DNA from: Candidatus Alistipes stercoravium
GTDB taxonomy: Bacteria > Bacteroidota > Bacteroidia > Bacteroidales > Rikenellaceae
Length of the DNA: 50,125 bases
Assembly: GCA_019119615.1 (NCBI GenBank)
Contig: DWWQ01000043.1
Location: forward strand, 1-50,125
Reading direction: 5' to 3'
Shown here: piece by piece, positions 27,423-35,626 of the stretch
How the letters are laid out: each line of letters starts with the position of its first letter
How positions within the stretch are numbered: the first letter of the stretch is position 1
Notes under the pieces: generated by a model
What the model was told of the DNA's origin: nothing
Seen by the model: the letters and a program-made list of their open reading frames with translations, nothing else
Databases searched by the model: none
Position numbers and translations under genes: made by a program

Positions 27423-27814
27423 GTTGTTGGAAGAGCCTCCTCCAACAGCCTCTGCGGACCTTGCATTGCGGACTTCGCGTTTTGGACCTTGGACGTGCGG
27501 ACTTCGGGTGCGTGGGCCCTGGATATGCCGGTTTTGAACGTGCTGATTTCGGGCTGCGGACCCTGGGTGTGCAGTTCGGGTGTGGTCCGGGTGCTGATCC
27601 GGAGGAGGTCTGGGTGTGGGTGTGGGTCCGGATGCTGGTCCGGGATCCGGGCTTTCGGGCTTCGGATGCAGCTGACGGTATGGTTTGTGGCTGGATGTCC
27701 CCGGCTTGGGCTTATGGGTTTATGGCCGTATTATTCGGGCGGTATGCGGCTGCCGTTTGGGCTTCGCGGCGTGTGATTCACTTCGGACGGCGTGGAAAAC
27801 CAACGGTACGGCAT
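27423..27814. other. Non-coding, G/T-skewed low-complexity spacer
   Basis: About 390 bases between the rpsA and rplI terminators. The plus strand is built of loose, diverged copies of short blocks such as TGCGGACTTCGGG, GGACCTTGG and GGGTGTGGGTCCGG. C and A are rare in the middle part. Open frames here have no recognisable protein and run into the rplI terminator. No promoter or RNA gene is evident. Confidence 0.5.
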
Positions 27815-27846
27815 GAAAAAAGGGAGACCTTTTTGCAGGTCTCCCT
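27815..27846 (-). terminator. Intrinsic terminator of the rpsF-rpsR-rplI operon
   Basis: On the minus strand a 9-bp stem AGGTCTCCC... paired with GGGAGACCT, loop about six bases, followed by a T run (A run at 27816-27821 on the plus strand), 23 bases after the rplI stop. Confidence 0.9.
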
Positions 27847-27869
27847 TCGTTTGGTGCGGTCCGTGCGCC

Positions 27870-28310
27870 TTATTCGGCAGCCGTAACCGAGAACTTGATC
27901 GTAGCCTTGACCTCCTTGTGCAGGCGGGCCGTAGCCTCGTATTCGCCGACGGTCTTGATGGCGTCCACCGAGATCTGCTTGCGATCCACGGTGATGCCTT
28001 TGGCGGCGAGGGCCTCTGCCAGGTCATTGGCCGTAACCGTACCGAAGAGCTTGCCCTCCTCGGCCTTCACGGCGAGCGACAGCGTCAGGTTCGAGATCGT
28101 CTCGGCCAGAGCCTGGGCATCGGCGAGGATCTTGGCGTCCTTGTGGGCGCGCTGGCGGAGGTTCTCGGCGAGGACCTTCTTGGCGGAAGCCGTAGCGGCC
28201 TTCGCATAGCCCTGCGGGATCAGGTAGTTGTTTGCGTAACCGGGCTTCACGTTCACGATGTCGTTGGCGTAGCCCAGCTTCTCCATATCTTTGATCAGAA
28301 TTACTTCCAT
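27870..28310 (-). CDS. rplI: 50S ribosomal protein L9
   Basis: 146 residues, full length. The N-terminal rRNA-binding domain MEVILIKDMEKLGYANDIVNVKPGYANNYLIPQ is followed by the long connecting helix and the C-terminal domain (GKLFGTVTANDLAEAL). It lies at the base of the L1 stalk and supports reading-frame fidelity. Third gene of the operon rpsF-rpsR-rplI, 19 bases after rpsR. Confidence 0.97.
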   Translation of the reverse strand: MEVILIKDMEKLGYANDIVNVKPGYANNYLIPQGYAKAATASAKKVLAENLRQRAHKDAKILADAQALAETISNLTLSLAVKAEEGKLFGTVTANDLAEALAAKGITVDRKQISVDAIKTVGEYEATARLHKEVKATIKFSVTAAE

Positions 28311-28329
28311 GGTTTGTCCTCCCTGTTAA

Positions 28330-28608
28330 TTATTTCATGCAATCGGTTACGAAGGGCAGAATGGCCAGATGACGGGCGCGCTTTACGGCCTGGGCCACCT
28401 TCTTCTGGAACTTCTGCGAGGTTCCCGTCAGGCGGCGGGGCAGAATCTTGCCCTGCTCGTTGAGGAACTTCTTGAGGAACTCGCCGTCCTTGTAATCGAC
28501 GTATTTGATGCCGAGTTTCTTGAAGCGGCAGTACTTCTTCTTCTTGACGTCTACCGATACGGGGTTGAGGTAACGGATTTCCGACTGTGCTTTGTTCTCC
28601 TGTGCCAT
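28330..28608 (-). CDS. rpsR: 30S ribosomal protein S18
   Basis: 92 residues, with the typical [18 protein letters not shown] and [31 protein letters not shown]. It pairs with S6 on the platform of the 30S subunit. It starts three bases after the rpsF stop. The single Cys in KKYCRF is a zinc-ribbon remnant seen in many S18 proteins. Confidence 0.97.
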   Translation of the reverse strand: MAQENKAQSEIRYLNPVSVDVKKKKYCRFKKLGIKYVDYKDGEFLKKFLNEQGKILPRRLTGTSQKFQKKVAQAVKRARHLAILPFVTDCMK

Positions 28609-28611
28609 GGC

Positions 28612-28956
28612 TTACTCCTCCTGCTTGTTAGAAAGTTTCGCACGACGTTTCTCCGAGTACTCTACGGCGTACTTGTCCTGCTTGAAAGTTAAGAAACGGA
28701 TGATGCGCTCGTCGCGGCGGTACTGCGTCTCGAGCGTGTTGATGAGCGAGCCTTCGCCCGTGAACTCCAGGAGGAAGTAGAAACCGGTGGTCTTCTTCTG
28801 AATGGGGTAGGCGAGCTTCTTGAGGCCCCACGACTCCTTGTTCACAATCTGACCGCCGTTTTCGGTGATGACACCCTGGAATTTGTCAGCGACCTCCTGC
28901 ACCTGGGCATCCGAGAGGACCGGCGTGACAATGAAAACGGTTTCGTAATTGTTCAT
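28612..28956 (-). CDS. rpsF: 30S ribosomal protein S6
   Basis: 114 residues with N-terminal [18 protein letters not shown] and the [19 protein letters not shown] core. It forms a heterodimer with S18, which explains the adjacent genes. No ssb gene lies between rpsF and rpsR, unlike in many Firmicutes and Proteobacteria. The promoter is at 28997-29026. Confidence 0.97.
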   Translation of the reverse strand: MNNYETVFIVTPVLSDAQVQEVADKFQGVITENGGQIVNKESWGLKKLAYPIQKKTTGFYFLLEFTGEGSLINTLETQYRRDERIIRFLTFKQDKYAVEYSEKRRAKLSNKQEE

Positions 28957-28996
28957 GATACCTTTAAATTAGTTTGTTAATCCCATTTCGGGACCG

Positions 28997-29026
28997 CAAA
29001 GATAGGCAATAAATCGGAAAATGAAA
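28997..29026 (-). promoter_or_regulatory. rpsF operon promoter
   Basis: Minus strand TATCTTTG (28997-29004) with TTTC (29023-29026, one mismatch) about 19 bases upstream. The leader of some 35 bases is AT-rich. Confidence 0.75.
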
Positions 29027-29053
29027 AATTTGCGCCGGATTTTTCGCTCATCC

Positions 29054-29084
29054 TGTGGCGGTTCTGCCTTTTTTCCTATTTTTG
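29054..29084 (+). promoter_or_regulatory. Promoter of the beta-barrel protein gene
   Basis: TGTG (29054-29057, one mismatch), a 19-base spacer and TATTTTTG (29077-29084), 24 bases before the ATG at 29109. Confidence 0.65.
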
Positions 29085-29108
29085 CTCCGTTTGTAAAATG
29101 CTGGAGGT

Positions 29109-29714
29109 ATGAAAAAGGGATGGTTGTGTCTGTTTGCGGCGCTCGGGCTGTGGTGCGGGGCGTGGGCGCAGGAGCCCGGCAACGGCCCGGAGGAGACGGC
29201 GGTCTCCACGCCGGAGGTGCGTCGGAACGTGCGGCGTTTCGAGGCCGAGATGGCCTGGGGCGCGACCTTCGGCTATGCCCGGCTGGCGGACCAGTCCAAC
29301 ATGCGTATGGGCTTCTGCGCCGGCACCGAATACCGTTACAACCTGCGGCGTACGCCGCTTGACGTGGGCCTGCATTTCTTCGGCTCGTTCTATTGGCGGG
29401 AACCCCGGGCAAGCTGCACCGCCAGATTCTACAACTCGTCCCGGATGATGGGAGTCGTCGATTACAACCTGGTGGTGGCCCGGCGCGTGGAGTGCTTTTT
29501 CGGTGCGGGGCTCGGTACCGTGTTTGTCGGTCCTACGGCCGATATGCCGGTTGGCGCCGCTGCCGAGTGGTCTTCCCGTTTCGGGGCCATGCCCCGCGTA
29601 GGTGTGGAGTGCTGGAGCCACCTGCGTCTGACGCTCGGCTATGTGTGGACCGAGCGGGCGAACAACCATCTCATGATGACCATCGGGGTGGTCTTCGGGG
29701 GCGGACGCCGCTGA
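29109..29714 (+). CDS. Predicted outer-membrane beta-barrel protein
   Basis: 201 residues. A signal peptide (MKKGWLCLFAALGLWCGAWAQ, cleavage after AWA) is followed by a short acidic linker and about eight alternating hydrophobic strands with aromatic ends (EMAWGATFGYARLA, GTEYRYNLRRTPLDVGLHFF, VVDYNLVVARRVECFFGAGLG, LRLTLGYVWTERAN, MMTIGVVFGGG). This fits an eight-stranded OmpA/OmpW-like barrel of unknown role. It has its own promoter and converges with thiL, leaving six bases between them. Confidence 0.7.
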   Translation: MKKGWLCLFAALGLWCGAWAQEPGNGPEETAVSTPEVRRNVRRFEAEMAWGATFGYARLADQSNMRMGFCAGTEYRYNLRRTPLDVGLHFFGSFYWREPRASCTARFYNSSRMMGVVDYNLVVARRVECFFGAGLGTVFVGPTADMPVGAAAEWSSRFGAMPRVGVECWSHLRLTLGYVWTERANNHLMMTIGVVFGGGRR

Positions 29715-29720
29715 CGGGGT

Positions 29721-30755
29721 CTATTGTTCCGGAAATCCCTGTGCCTTCAGTTTGATCTCGCCGCCGTCGGGCGTTACGAGGTAGCAGCCCTTCGACGCTT
29801 CGGTGATGTGTCCGATGACATCCACCACGCCGAGGCGCATGACCTGCTCCTGCAGGGCCAGCGGCACGGTGAAGAGCAGCTCGTAATCCTCGCCGCCGTT
29901 CAGCGCGGCCACGACAGAGTCGGCGTGCATCTCTTCGGCGAGGGCCGTGGTCTGCTGCGCGATGGGAATGCGCTCGAGGTAGATGCGGGCGCCGCAGCCC
30001 GAAGCCTTGCAGAGCTGCATCAGGTCGCTCGCGAGTCCGTCCGTGAGGTCGATCATCGCCGTGGGCTGGATCTTTTCCTGCGCCAGCAGGTCGATGATGT
30101 CGGTGCGGGGCCGCGGCTTGAGGTACTTTTCGAGCAGGTATTCGTATCCCTTGAACTGGGGTTCGGGTTGTGCCACGTCGGCCAGCACGCGCTTCTCGCG
30201 CTCGAGCAGCCGCAGCCCCATGTAGGCGGCCCCGAGGTTGCCCGTGATGCAGATCAGGTCGTGGAGCCTGGCGCCCCGGCGGTAGGCGATCCGCTCCCGG
30301 GGGGCGTGTCCGAGTGCCGTCGCGGCAATCGTCAGCCCGGTCATCGAGGCGCGCGTGTCGCCGCCCACGAGGTCGATCTCCTGTTCCCGGCAGGCGAAAC
30401 GGATCCCTTCATAGAGGTCGTCGAGCGCCTCGACGGGCAGCTTGGCCGAGACGCCCAGCGAGACGAGCAGCTGCGACGGTGTGGCGTTCATGGCCGCCAG
30501 ATCGCTCAATGCGGCCGTTACGACCTTGTACCCGAGGTGCTTGAGCGGGAAATAGGTGAGGTCGAAATCAACCCCTTCGAAGAGGGTGTCCGTCGTGCAG
30601 AGCAGCTCTTCGCCGGCCGGCGGCGTGAGGACCGCCGCGTCGTCGCCGACGCCCTGACGGGTCGAGTCGTTACGGGGTGTAAAGTCGCGCGTGAGGCGTT
30701 CGATGAGGCCGAACTGCCCGAGCGTGGAGATTTCGGTGCGTTTCTTGGACTCCAT
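29721..30755 (-). CDS. thiL: Thiamine-monophosphate kinase
   Basis: Makes thiamine diphosphate from thiamine monophosphate and ATP, the last step of the pathway; 344 residues. PurM-like fold signs: GVGDDAAVL near the N-terminus, TTDTLFEGVDFDL, LSDLAAMNATP, VGGDTRAS and IDLTDGLASDL for metal and ATP binding, and NGGEDYELLFT at the C-terminal domain. No other thiamine gene is nearby. Divergent from adk with a shared promoter region. Confidence 0.95.
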   Translation of the reverse strand: MESKKRTEISTLGQFGLIERLTRDFTPRNDSTRQGVGDDAAVLTPPAGEELLCTTDTLFEGVDFDLTYFPLKHLGYKVVTAALSDLAAMNATPSQLLVSLGVSAKLPVEALDDLYEGIRFACREQEIDLVGGDTRASMTGLTIAATALGHAPRERIAYRRGARLHDLICITGNLGAAYMGLRLLEREKRVLADVAQPEPQFKGYEYLLEKYLKPRPRTDIIDLLAQEKIQPTAMIDLTDGLASDLMQLCKASGCGARIYLERIPIAQQTTALAEEMHADSVVAALNGGEDYELLFTVPLALQEQVMRLGVVDVIGHITEASKGCYLVTPDGGEIKLKAQGFPEQ

Positions 30756-30771
30756 GGTGTCGAATTTTTGA

Positions 30772-30818
30772 CAAAACTAACGATTCTTTGCCGTTTCTCA
30801 AAAATTAGCGTAATTTTG
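30772..30818. promoter_or_regulatory. Divergent promoters of thiL and adk
   Basis: Plus: TTTG (30787-30790), 20 bases, TAATTTTG (30811-30818), for adk. Minus: TTTG (30799-30802), 19 bases, TAGTTTTG (30772-30779), for thiL. The two -33 boxes lie within each other's spacers. The thiL leader would be about 10 bases. Confidence 0.85.
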
Positions 30819-30847
30819 TCCGTTCAATCACAAAAACGGATACGAAA

Positions 30848-31423
30848 ATGATAAACATCGTCTTATTCGGTGCTCCGGGCTGCGGCAAAGGTACGCAGGC
30901 TCAACGCCTGAAGGAGCATTACGGCATCGACCACGTCTCGACGGGCGAGGTGATCCGCGACGAGATCCGCCGCGGCACGGAGCTGGGCCGCAGCATGGAG
31001 CAGTATATCAAGGAGGGCAAGCTGGCTCCCGATGCAATCGTGATCGGGATGATCGCCAACTATGTCTCCGAGCACAAGGATGCCAAGGGTTGCATTTTCG
31101 ACGGTTTCCCCCGTACGACGGTGCAGGCCGAGGAGTTCGACCGCATCCTGGAAAAGAAGGGGCTGAAGGTCGATATCATGGTGGACCTCCATGTTCCCGA
31201 GGAGGAGCTCGTCAAGCGTCTGTTGCTGCGCGGCAAGGATTCGGGCCGTGCCGACGATGCTTCGGAGGAGGTGATCCGCGAGCGTCTGGCGGTTTACCAC
31301 AGGCAGACGGCCGTCGTGGCGGACTACTATACCGCCCAGCACAAGTATGCGTCGGTGAACGGTGTCGGCACGATGGACGAGGTCTTCGACCGCATTGCCG
31401 CCGTGATCGACGGACTGAAATAA
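30848..31423 (+). CDS. adk: Adenylate kinase
   Basis: Interconverts AMP + ATP and 2 ADP. 191 residues: the short form without a zinc-binding LID. Walker A GAPGCGKGTQ is at residues 7-16, the NMP-binding part has STGEVIRDEI, DGFPRTTVQAEEFD is the signature, and the short lid RGKDSGRADDASEEVIRERL follows. The start ATG lies 30 bases after the -7 box. Confidence 0.97.
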   Translation: MINIVLFGAPGCGKGTQAQRLKEHYGIDHVSTGEVIRDEIRRGTELGRSMEQYIKEGKLAPDAIVIGMIANYVSEHKDAKGCIFDGFPRTTVQAEEFDRILEKKGLKVDIMVDLHVPEEELVKRLLLRGKDSGRADDASEEVIRERLAVYHRQTAVVADYYTAQHKYASVNGVGTMDEVFDRIAAVIDGLK

Positions 31424-31442
31424 ACGGGAAGGTCCCGAAAAC

Positions 31443-31474
31443 AAAAAAGCTGCTCGATTTCGAGCAGCTTTTTT
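31443..31474. terminator. Bidirectional terminator, adk / rpsT
   Basis: A 14-base perfect inverted repeat (AAAAAAGCTGCTCG and its complement) with loop ATTT, A run on one side and T run on the other. It serves convergent adk and rpsT. Confidence 0.93.
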
Positions 31475-31497
31475 TGTGGATATCCGTTCGGAAATTC

Positions 31498-31749
31498 CTA
31501 CAAGGCGTTTACATGCAGCTGGATGGCGCTCTTGAGGTTGGCGGCCTTGTTCTTGTGCATGATGTTGTGCTTGGCCAGCTTGTCGAGCATCGACGTTACC
31601 TTCGGGAGCAGTGCCTCGGCGGCGCTCTTCTCGGTCGTTGCGCGCAGGGCCTTCACGGCGTTGCGTGCCGTCTTGTGGAACAGACGGTTGTGAGCCCGCT
31701 TGGTAACCGTCTGGCGGATCCGTTTCTTCGAAGACTTATGGTTTGCCAT
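31498..31749 (-). CDS. rpsT: 30S ribosomal protein S20
   Basis: 83 residues, almost all helical and basic: MANHKSSKKRIRQTVTKRAHN to the C-terminus LHVNAL. Primary 16S rRNA binder. No clear promoter lies directly upstream; the 174 bases between it and tRNA-Glu hold a GGACC/GGTCC hairpin near 31825 and a T/A-rich stretch, so it may be read through from the tRNA promoter. Confidence 0.96.
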   Translation of the reverse strand: MANHKSSKKRIRQTVTKRAHNRLFHKTARNAVKALRATTEKSAAEALLPKVTSMLDKLAKHNIMHKNKAANLKSAIQLHVNAL

Positions 31750-31923
31750 AATTCGTTGTAAGTTTATTTTTTTACTTTTTCAGTTTGTCGTAGTCGGAAC
31801 AGCCGTGGCTGCGTGCGGATGGACCATCGGTCCGCTCCTGAAATCATCTTACCCGTAGGATGCCTTCCGGCTTCGCCTCCATCCCTTTTGCGGAACGTGC
31901 GCCGCCCGTCGGCACCCCTCGTG

Positions 31924-31995
31924 TAGCCCATAGCAGAATCGAACTGCTCTTTCAAGAATGAAAATCTTGCGTCCTAACCGATAGACGAATGGGCC
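31924..31995 (-). tRNA. tRNA-Glu (anticodon TTC)
   Basis: 72 bases on the minus strand. Acceptor GGCCCAT/ATGGCT-type pairing with a first G-T wobble, D stem GTCT/GGAC, anticodon stem CAAGA/TCTTG with loop TTTTCAT giving anticodon TTC, T arm AGCAG-TTCGATT-CTGCT, discriminator A. CCA is not encoded. Confidence 0.96.
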
Positions 31996-32038
31996 TCTAC
32001 CACTATTGCGAATCCCCGAAGGGGGCGCTTTAGCGGTG

Positions 32039-32069
32039 CAAAGGTAAGCAAAAAAGTGAGTTGTGCAAA
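32039..32069 (-). promoter_or_regulatory. Promoter of tRNA-Glu
   Basis: Minus strand TTTG (32066-32069), 19-base spacer, TACCTTTG (32039-32046); the leader contains a CCCC-TTCG-GGG hairpin just before the tRNA. Confidence 0.8.
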
Positions 32070-32128
32070 AAATATGGTGAAAAAATTGTTTTTTCGCCGA
32101 AAGGACCGGGCGGGTATCTGCCGCGCAA

Positions 32129-32887
32129 TCAGCGCAGACGCACCGTACGGGTCGCCGCGTCGAAGCAGGCGTTTTCTCCGGCGAAGAGCCGTTCGATACA
32201 TCCGCTCCGGATCATCTCGTCGGCCGGGAGCAGGTGCAGCTGCGGCGTGTCGATGAGCGCCACGGCGTCGCAGAGCGAAAGGGCGATATCCAGGTCGTGC
32301 GTCGAGAAGAGGATGCACTTGCGCTCCTCGTGCGCCAGTCTCCGCAGCAGTACGGCCAGTTCATAGCGGTTCGGAAGGTCGAGAAAGGCCGTGGGCTCGT
32401 CGAGCAGAATGACCGGTGTGTCCTGTGCCAGGGCCCGGGCGATCATTACGCGCTGGCACTCCCCGTCGGACATGCGGTCCATCGTCTTGCGGGCAAAGGC
32501 GCCCATTCCGACCTGCTCCAGCGCGCGGTGCACGATCTGCCGGTCCTCTTCACGCAGCCGCCCGATCCAGTTCGTGTAGGGAGCCCGCCCCAGCGCCACG
32601 ACATCCTCGCAGGCGAGGTTGGCGATCCGCACCCGCTCGGTCGTAACGAAACTGACGGTTGCGGCGCGCTGCGTCGGTGTAAGTTCCGCAAGGGTGCGGC
32701 CGCAGAGGCGTACTTCGCCCTTCGCGGCGGGATTCAGTCCCGCGACGGCCCGCAGCAGGGTGCTCTTCCCGGTGCCGTTGCGGCCGATCAGGGCCGTGAG
32801 GCTTTGCGGAGCGAACTCCGCGGAGACCTCCTCCAGCAGCGTGCGGCGGCCGTAGGCCAGGGTGATATGTCGGAGCGAGATACTCAT
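32129..32887 (-). CDS. ABC transporter ATP-binding protein, FecE/BtuD type
   Basis: A 252-residue importer ATPase for iron-siderophore, haem or cobalamin. Walker A GRNGTGKST (residues 35-43), a signature read as MSDGE (139-143) rather than LSGGQ, Walker B VILLDEP (159-165) and the H-loop FSTHDLD. MSISLRHITLAYGRR is the usual start. It overlaps the permease gene by four bases (ATGA at 32884-32887), so the two are translated together. No substrate-binding protein or TonB receptor is in the window, so the substrate is not known. Confidence 0.93.
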   Translation of the reverse strand: MSISLRHITLAYGRRTLLEEVSAEFAPQSLTALIGRNGTGKSTLLRAVAGLNPAAKGEVRLCGRTLAELTPTQRAATVSFVTTERVRIANLACEDVVALGRAPYTNWIGRLREEDRQIVHRALEQVGMGAFARKTMDRMSDGECQRVMIARALAQDTPVILLDEPTAFLDLPNRYELAVLLRRLAHEERKCILFSTHDLDIALSLCDAVALIDTPQLHLLPADEMIRSGCIERLFAGENACFDAATRTVRLR

Positions 32888-33888
32888 CGGAAAAGGTTGC
32901 GGTTGCGGGTTACGACATAGATGACCACGGGAATGCCCATGAGGGCTGTGATGGTGTTGATCGGGAGCGTAAGGCTCTTGGCCGCCAGGTCGCAGACGAG
33001 CAGCAGTACGGCGCCCGCCAGCATCGACCCGGGGATGAGAATCCGGTGATCGGCCGAGGCAAAGATCATGCGTGCCAGGTGCGGCACGGCGAGCCCGATG
33101 AATCCCACGGGGCCGCAGAAGGCCGTAACGGTTCCGGCGAGCAGCACCGTCGAGAGGAAGATCCGCAGACGGGTCCGCTGGACGTTGAGGCCCATCGTGC
33201 GGGCGTAGTTTTCGCCGAGCAGCAGCAGGTTGAGCGGTTTGATGACCGCTACGGCCAGCACAAAGCCTACGAGGAGTACGGGCAGCATCAGGGCGAGCCG
33301 GTCGGCCGTAACGTCGCCGAGTGATCCCATGCTCCAGATCACGAAGGTCTTGAGCGCGGCTTCGTTGGAGAGGTATTGGAGGATCTCGACGATGGAGCTG
33401 ACCCCTGAACCGAACATCATGCCGAGGATCAGGATGACCATGATATCCTTGATGCGGCGGCTGATGGCCAGGATCGCCGCCAGCACGAGGGCTGCACCGA
33501 GCCATGCGGCGCCGACGATGCCGATCGACTGCAGGAAGGAGTTCCCGGCCACTCCCAGCAGCGGTGCACCCAGCAGGAAGAGGGCGACGCCGAGCGATGC
33601 CCCCGAACTGACGCCCAGCACATAGGGGCCGGCCAGCGGGTTGCGGAAGAGGGTCTGCATTTCGAGGCCGCTGGCGGCGAGTGCCGCACCTGCGGCGAGC
33701 GCCGTGATGGCCTTCAGCAGGCGGATCTTGAGGATGATGTCCCGCGTTGCGGGATCGCAGGCACCACCCGTCAGGGCATTCCACACCTCCCCGGGGGCGA
33801 TGGCGACCGAACCCACGGCGAGATCCGCGATGAAGAGTGCCGCGAGCAGCAGCGTGAGCAACGTGAATATCAGGGAAGTTCGGGACAT
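32884..33888 (-). CDS. ABC transporter permease, FecCD/BtuC family
   Basis: A 334-residue inner-membrane protein with about nine or ten hydrophobic spans. Family marks: LEMQTLFRNPLAGPYVLGVSSGASLG in the first third, the ATPase-contact region GLNVQRTRLRIFLSTVLLAG, and FCGPVGFIGLAVPHLARMI. It would form a homodimer with two copies of the adjacent ATPase. Upstream, the 245 bases to the tRNA-Pro gene include a minus-strand -7-like box TACTTTTG (34037-34044) and a leader of about 140 bases with several inverted repeats (for example CCAGC/GCTGG). Confidence 0.93.
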   Translation of the reverse strand: MSRTSLIFTLLTLLLAALFIADLAVGSVAIAPGEVWNALTGGACDPATRDIILKIRLLKAITALAAGAALAASGLEMQTLFRNPLAGPYVLGVSSGASLGVALFLLGAPLLGVAGNSFLQSIGIVGAAWLGAALVLAAILAISRRIKDIMVILILGMMFGSGVSSIVEILQYLSNEAALKTFVIWSMGSLGDVTADRLALMLPVLLVGFVLAVAVIKPLNLLLLGENYARTMGLNVQRTRLRIFLSTVLLAGTVTAFCGPVGFIGLAVPHLARMIFASADHRILIPGSMLAGAVLLLVCDLAAKSLTLPINTITALMGIPVVIYVVTRNRNLFR

Positions 33889-34062
33889 CTATTATAAATA
33901 TGTGTCGGATATTCGCTTCGGCCTCGCGCGACAGATGATCCGGGTATTTCCCATTATTCTGATAACCAGCGTGCTGGACGTGCCGATGGGGCTCGGATCT
34001 CTCTGTATGCAGGTCCCGGACGGCGAAATATCCTTGCAAAAGTAGAAAAAATCGGGAGAAAA

Positions 34063-34093
34063 TATGTTTTTTTTGAAAAATGTACTATATTTG
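34063..34093 (+). promoter_or_regulatory. Promoter of tRNA-Pro
   Basis: TATATTTG (34086-34093) with TATG (34063-34066, one mismatch) 19 bases upstream, 40 bases before the tRNA. Confidence 0.7.
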
Positions 34094-34133
34094 CAGTCCC
34101 AAACCGAGGCTAACAGGCTTCGGCGGGCGGAAT

Positions 34134-34208
34134 CGGGGCGTAGCTCAGTCCGGTTAGAGTACACGTCTGGGGGGCGTGTGGTCGCTGGTTCGAATCCAGT
34201 CACCCCGA
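34134..34208 (+). tRNA. tRNA-Pro (anticodon GGG), integration target
   Basis: 75 bases. Acceptor CGGGGCG/CACCCCG (a C-A mismatch at pair 6-67), D stem GCTC/GAGT, anticodon stem CACGT/GCGTG with loop CTGGGGG giving GGG, T arm GCTGG-TTCGAAT-CCAGT, discriminator A; CCA not encoded. Its 3' part is duplicated at 40417-40465 by element integration. A hairpin with T run at 34215-34251 ends the transcript. Confidence 0.95.
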
Positions 34209-34217
34209 CTGAAGAAA
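34169..34217. repeat. attL: 49-bp direct repeat in tRNA-Pro
   Basis: Runs from the six G of the anticodon loop through the tRNA 3' end to GACTGAAGAAA and is identical to 40417-40465. Similarity continues 44 bases further (through the hairpin terminator) with four differences, to 34261 and 40509. Confidence 0.92.
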
Positions 34218-34316
34218 AGGCTTGACAATCAACTGATTGCCGAGCCTTTTTCGTTTTCTGCAGGTTGTTCGGGAAAAGGCTTTCGACCCCGTTTCTACGG
34301 CATTTTACGCAGGGTG

Positions 34317-34337
34317 TGTAAACCGTGGTGTAAACCG
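34317..34337. repeat. Tandem TGTAAACCG repeats before recombinase 1
   Basis: TGTAAACCG occurs at 34317-34325 and 34329-34337 (12-base period) and again at 35567-35575 across the recombinase 1 stop codon. Spacing of about one helical turn suggests arm-type recombinase or Xis sites. Confidence 0.55.
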
Positions 34338-34347
34338 CCAAAAGGCT

Positions 34348-35571
34348 ATGGACGCCACAATTTCAGTCATTTGCTTTAAAAGCAAGACCCTCGCCAACGG
34401 GGAGCATCCGCTTATGTTGCGCATTACGAAGGATCGTAAACGGACGATGAAAAGTCTCGGCGTGTCGGTCCATCCGTCAAACTGGGATTTCGCCCGCAAC
34501 GAGCCCAAGCCCAAGTGTCCCGACCGCAAGTATATCCAGCAGATTATCCTGAAGGTAAAGACCGAGTATCAAACCAAGCTATTGGAGAAAAGCGCCAATA
34601 ATGAGGATTATACCGCTCAAACGCTTGTCAAGGAGCAGTCCCGAGAGCAAATCCAGTCGGAAACGGTCGAACATTTCTATTTGAGAACCATTGAGCAACT
34701 CAAACGGGAGGGAGCGGTAGGCAATGCCTATGCCTATCAGAACTCCTATCAGGTCTTGCGATCCTTCCACGGGAATAAACCGTTGGCTTATGCGTTCGGA
34801 CAGATCGATGAAGCTTTCCTGAACGCTTTTGAGCGTTGGATGCGGTCGAAAGGGAACAAGGAGACGACCTTGAGTTTTCAGATGCGGACCTTGCGGGCGA
34901 TGTTTAATCGTGCAGTCAGAGCCAAGATTGTCAGCAGGGATAAGAATCCGTTCAACGAGTACAAGATCAGTAAATTCAATACCCGAACGCCGAAACGAGC
35001 CTTGAGCAAGACGGACGTGATGAAGATCATGGCAGCTGATTGTTCACAGGGGAAGGCTATCGAACAGTTTGCCCACGACGTATTTGTCTTCTCCTATTTG
35101 TGCGGTGGTATCTCGTTTGTGGATATGGCCAACCTGACGTCTGCCAATATCGTGGAAGGGCGGTTGATCTATTGCCGTCAGAAAACGCATGGAGCTGTCA
35201 ATATCCCGCTGTCGGCACAGGCAAGAGGGATTCTTGCCAAATACGATGGATATTGCAGGCAGGCGGGTTATCTGTTCCCGATATTGGATGGGCGGGTACA
35301 CATTACGCCCATACAAAAGAAGAATCGGGTGCATAAAATGTGCGGCAGGGTGAATTTTGCCTTGCGGGGTATCAGCAAGCGTTTGCAGATCAAGGTTACC
35401 GTTACGACCTATGTCGCAAGGCACAGTTTTGCCACCGTACTGAAGAAGTCGGGTGTGAATATCGGCATCATATCCGAGGCCTTGGGACATCACAGCCTGA
35501 AGACCACGCAAATCTACCTCGATTCATTCGAGAACTCGCAAATCGACGAGGCCATGCAGCATCTGCTGTAA
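34348..35571 (+). CDS. Tyrosine recombinase 1 (integrase), Bacteroidales type
   Basis: 407 residues: arm-binding domain (about 1-95), SAM-like core-binding domain (105-205) and catalytic domain (215-407). Visible catalytic residues are Arg358 in [10 protein letters not shown], His381 in LGHHSLKTT and the nucleophile Tyr390 in TQIYLDSF. The first Arg position reads [10 protein letters not shown], so Arg-I is missing, as reported for IntDOT and common in this group. The gene starts 130 bases from attL, as expected for the integrase that uses tRNA-Pro. The ATG at 34348 ([13 protein letters not shown]) is chosen; a longer frame crosses the tandem repeats. Confidence 0.93.
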   Translation: MDATISVICFKSKTLANGEHPLMLRITKDRKRTMKSLGVSVHPSNWDFARNEPKPKCPDRKYIQQIILKVKTEYQTKLLEKSANNEDYTAQTLVKEQSREQIQSETVEHFYLRTIEQLKREGAVGNAYAYQNSYQVLRSFHGNKPLAYAFGQIDEAFLNAFERWMRSKGNKETTLSFQMRTLRAMFNRAVRAKIVSRDKNPFNEYKISKFNTRTPKRALSKTDVMKIMAADCSQGKAIEQFAHDVFVFSYLCGGISFVDMANLTSANIVEGRLIYCRQKTHGAVNIPLSAQARGILAKYDGYCRQAGYLFPILDGRVHITPIQKKNRVHKMCGRVNFALRGISKRLQIKVTVTTYVARHSFATVLKKSGVNIGIISEALGHHSLKTTQIYLDSFENSQIDEAMQHLL

Positions 35572-35626
35572 ACCGCAGCCCCTCATCCTTTCCATACTCG
35601 TGTGCCAAGGCACATCCAATGCGAAA

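Noticed and set aside
27461..27886. Open frame of 141 codons after rpsA
   Set aside because: It is made from low-complexity sequence, runs through the rplI terminator and into rplI antisense, and shows no family.
33889..34036. Cobalamin riboswitch before the FecCD permease
   Set aside because: The conserved GCCACTG box and the usual CCTGCC ending were not found in the right order on the minus strand.
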